From assembly GCF_016056305.1 (NCBI RefSeq), contig NZ_JAECZC010000010.1, positions 36,576-100,575 on the forward strand: 64,000 nucleotides of DNA. The letters run 5' to 3'. The notes below the pieces were generated by a model that was not told the origin of the DNA, ran no database searches, and worked only from the letters and a program-made list of their open reading frames with translations. This document shows, piece after piece, positions 62,419 through 64,000 of the stretch. Each line of letters begins with the position of its first letter. Position 1 is the stretch's first letter. Both the position numbers and the translations under genes were made by a program. The DNA is from Amazonocrinis nigriterrae CENA67. GTDB lineage: Bacteria; Cyanobacteriota; Cyanobacteriia; Cyanobacteriales; Nostocaceae.

Positions 62419-62574
62419 AAACTTAACGCCCTTACTGGCTACAAACAGGACGCTTGTTGCTACCTGGCTTGAAGCACTAGAGTACACCCTAGGCAATGTT
62501 TATTATAAAGTCTGTGTGCATCCGTCGATGCCAAAATGCTGATTGCTGCTGATAGTCAAGATAAAAAGTTGCTT

Positions 62575-62958
62575 TTACTTATCCTTTTGCAATCTTTTTA
62601 ACTCTTCTTGTAGTTCTAGCACTTGTTCGCGCAATTGATCCACATTTTCAGTTGAAGATTGTTTCACCGTTGGCTCTTCATCTTCCTCTAAGATTTCGAT
62701 GCGACGAGGTTCAGAAGGAGGTGTTTTTTCGGGAGTTCCATCAGATGCTGGCGGCTGTTGCGCCTGCCTCATCATATCTTCGACAAAGCGCCGGGCTTCT
62801 TCTGTGGTCATTTCGCCCTTTGCCACCATTTCGTCTGCCAGTTTTTGGACTTGCGATCGCAGTTCTGCTAATTTGCCTCCTGCTTTCTCACCCGCGTAAG
62901 AAGCCAAACCAACACCGAGGTAAAAAGCTTTTTGAACAATATCTCCAAAACCAGGCAT
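62575..62958 (-). CDS. Phasin-like/helical protein
   Basis: A 127-residue protein starting MPGFGDIVQKAFYLGVGLASYAGEKAGGKL, read in part, followed by LRSQVQKLADEMVAKGEMT, EEARRFVEDMM, a polar linker and a C-terminal coiled coil (LREQVLELQEELKRLQKD). This layout matches the PhaF/phasin-type family COG3937, which binds polyhydroxyalkanoate granules or acts as a membrane-associated helix. It lies just downstream of the SRP RNA on the same strand. Confidence 0.8.
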   Translation of the reverse strand: MPGFGDIVQKAFYLGVGLASYAGEKAGGKLAELRSQVQKLADEMVAKGEMTTEEARRFVEDMMRQAQQPPASDGTPEKTPPSEPRRIEILEEDEEPTVKQSSTENVDQLREQVLELQEELKRLQKDK

Positions 62959-62983
62959 TGCTGCTGAACGCTCCTAAAAATAG

Positions 62984-63083
62984 GGCGACCCGGAGACTAC
63001 GCCTACTACAAGCATCCCGTATTGCTGCTACCTTCCGGTTCTGACAAGGTTTAGGCGTTGCAGTCGCATAGATCCAGGTCTAT
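62984..63083 (-). ncRNA. ffs: Signal recognition particle RNA (small, 4.5S-type)
   Basis: On the - strand the apical motif GTCAGAACCGGAAGGTAGCA and then GC-AATACGGGATGC matches the conserved SRP RNA domain IV tetraloop and internal loops. The flanks form the long stem: GACCTGGA with TCCGGGTC and ACGCCT with AGGCGT, GACT with AGTC. A TATACT -10-like box lies 7 bp before the expected 5' end near 63083, and TATTTTTAGG follows the 3' end near 62980 as a terminator. The RNA binds Ffh and targets membrane proteins. Confidence 0.92.
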
Positions 63084-63115
63084 AAATAGTATAACATCAA
63101 ATTTCCCTAACTGTG

Positions 63116-63382
63116 TCATCCGGCTACAATTTTCCATTCGTAGAGTTGATAATTAACGCAGCCGTTTTTTACAAGTGGGTCAAGAGCCACAATTGCTTCT
63201 GCTTCTTCCATTGAGGCGGCTTCAAACAGCAACATACCTCCGCCAAACTGTGCCCAATAGCCAGTTTTGGCTTTGTGTCCTTTAGCAATCAACTCTTCGA
63301 CATAGGCTTTGTGAGCAGGTACGTATTGGTCAAAGATGGATTTATCAACTTTGCCTTCTTCAATCTTTACAAACCAAGGCAT
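63116..63382 (-). CDS. YciI family protein
   Basis: An 88-residue ferredoxin-like-fold protein: MPWFVKIEEGKVDKSIFDQY, AKTGYWAQFGGGMLLFEAAS, MEEAEAIVALDPLVKNG and VNYQLYEWKIV are typical of YciI/YCII proteins; the exact enzymatic function is unknown. The ATG at 63380-63382 gives normal length; 32 upstream residues are encoded by repeat sequence (GGGCATT). Confidence 0.92.
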   Translation of the reverse strand: MPWFVKIEEGKVDKSIFDQYVPAHKAYVEELIAKGHKAKTGYWAQFGGGMLLFEAASMEEAEAIVALDPLVKNGCVNYQLYEWKIVAG

Positions 63383-63404
63383 TTTTTGCGACCTCAAATG
63401 AAAA

Positions 63405-63448
63405 TGGGAATGGGGCATTGGGCATTGGGCATGGGGCATTGGGAATTG
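63405..63448. repeat. Heptamer array (GGGCATT/GGGAATT)
   Basis: About five units of GGGCATT with one GGGAATT upstream of the YciI gene. Followed by CCCCTCATCCCC pyrimidine repeats to 63500. Confidence 0.75.
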
Positions 63449-63516
63449 AGGCAAATATTTCCCCCTCATCCCCCTCATCTCCCCTGCACCCCTGCACTCC
63501 TGTACTTTTAAATCAA

Positions 63517-64000
63517 ATGAACCTTTATTTCATCGCTCTGCTACCGCCGCCAGAAATTCAAGATTACGCCAACCAAATCAAGCAGTATTTTGCTGATAAG
63601 TATGCTAGTCGCCACGCACAAAAATCCCCCCCACATATTACTTTGCAACCGCCCTTTAAATGGATAGATAATAATGTGCCAGTTTTAGAAGCATCTTTAA
63701 GAGAGTTTGCTAGTGAACAACAGCCAGTACCTATTACACTCAGAGGGTTTGCTGCCTTTCGCCCCCGTGTCATATATATAGATGTGGTGAAAAGTCAAGA
63801 ACTTTTGAGCTTGCAAGCAAATTTAATGGCGCGTATGGAAGCTAACTTAGGAATTGTTGACAAGGTTGGCAAAAAGCGGGCTTTTACACCTCATATGACG
63901 GTTGCATTTCGGGATTTAACAAAGCAGAACTTTAAAGCTGCTTGGCTAGAGTTTGAAAATCGTCAGTTGTATTTTGAGTTTACAGCTAACAAGTTAACGC
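63517..64000 (+). CDS. 2'-5' RNA ligase family protein (partial, 3' end outside window)
   Basis: About 161 residues are visible from the ATG at 63517. The two HxTx motifs of the 2H phosphoesterase fold occur as PPHITLQPPF (residues 38-47) and TPHMTVAFR (residues 126-134). Such proteins are cyclic phosphodiesterases or RNA ligases of the LigT group. Continues beyond 64000. Confidence 0.88.
   Translation, partial: MNLYFIALLPPPEIQDYANQIKQYFADKYASRHAQKSPPHITLQPPFKWIDNNVPVLEASLREFASEQQPVPITLRGFAAFRPRVIYIDVVKSQELLSLQANLMARMEANLGIVDKVGKKRAFTPHMTVAFRDLTKQNFKAAWLEFENRQLYFEFTANKLT

Overview
The window reads as chromosomal DNA of a filamentous, probably heterocyst-forming cyanobacterium (Nostocales). 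Evidence: the HIP1 octamer GCGATCGC occurs throughout; there are many 7-bp tandem repeat arrays (STRR type) and dispersed palindromes between genes; and several genes are typical of oxygenic phototrophs (Ycf3, a high-light-inducible protein, a CruP-like protein, CcdA and CcsB for cytochrome c assembly, class I-type Uma2 proteins, a pentapeptide-repeat protein, a NACHT NTPase). No tRNA, rRNA, CRISPR array or intact transposase was seen. One structural RNA, the small SRP RNA, is present near the right end.

Layout. 0-6 kb: two tandem paralogous membrane proteins, a CruP-like flavoprotein, a palindrome cluster, a large membrane pentapeptide-repeat protein, a 21-bp repeat array and a VapC-type toxin-antitoxin pair. 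6-12 kb: a Uma2 protein, a secreted protein built of four near-identical 38-residue repeats facing a sensor histidine kinase across a shared regulatory region, and a 610-residue TPR protein. 12-17 kb: a second 21-bp array, a GDSL lipase, a cydA without cydB, a RelE-type toxin pair and an unannotated 34-residue membrane peptide. 17-27 kb: nutrient acquisition (PAPS reductase, SbcD nuclease, two Uma2 proteins, a sulfate-binding lipoprotein followed by pstSCAB). 27-41 kb: mostly housekeeping genes (M50-like protease, FHA protein, 6-phosphogluconolactonase, RNase PH, adenylate kinase, dCTP deaminase, ThyX, Hli, thioredoxin-fold protein, AroA, glutathionyl-hydroquinone reductase, GatC, Ycf3, SRAP protein). 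41-54 kb: a block that looks stress related (GST, DUF2231, DUF2993, hemerythrin, a divergent MetK with an HMA/P-type ATPase, PPOX-fold protein, Tat-exported aldo/keto reductase, RNase D, a cysteine-less rhodanese). 54-64 kb: HTH-NACHT NTPase (candidate phage defence), an OmpR-type regulator, CcdA-CcsB, a second PstS, QueF, a phasin-like protein, SRP RNA, YciI and a 2'-5' RNA ligase-like protein cut by the window edge.

The points most worth following up are: a 150-bp MITE family present twice at exactly the same length, with ITRs and TA flanks, each copy nested in a heptamer array and carrying a G-quadruplex-capable core; the histidine kinase/secreted repeat protein locus with a duplicated palindromic operator; the MetK paralog with changed active-site residues in an apparent operon with a P-type ATPase; a CobO-like protein that has lost its P-loop; the 34-residue peptide with its own terminator; and two unrelated arrays sharing an exact 21-bp period.
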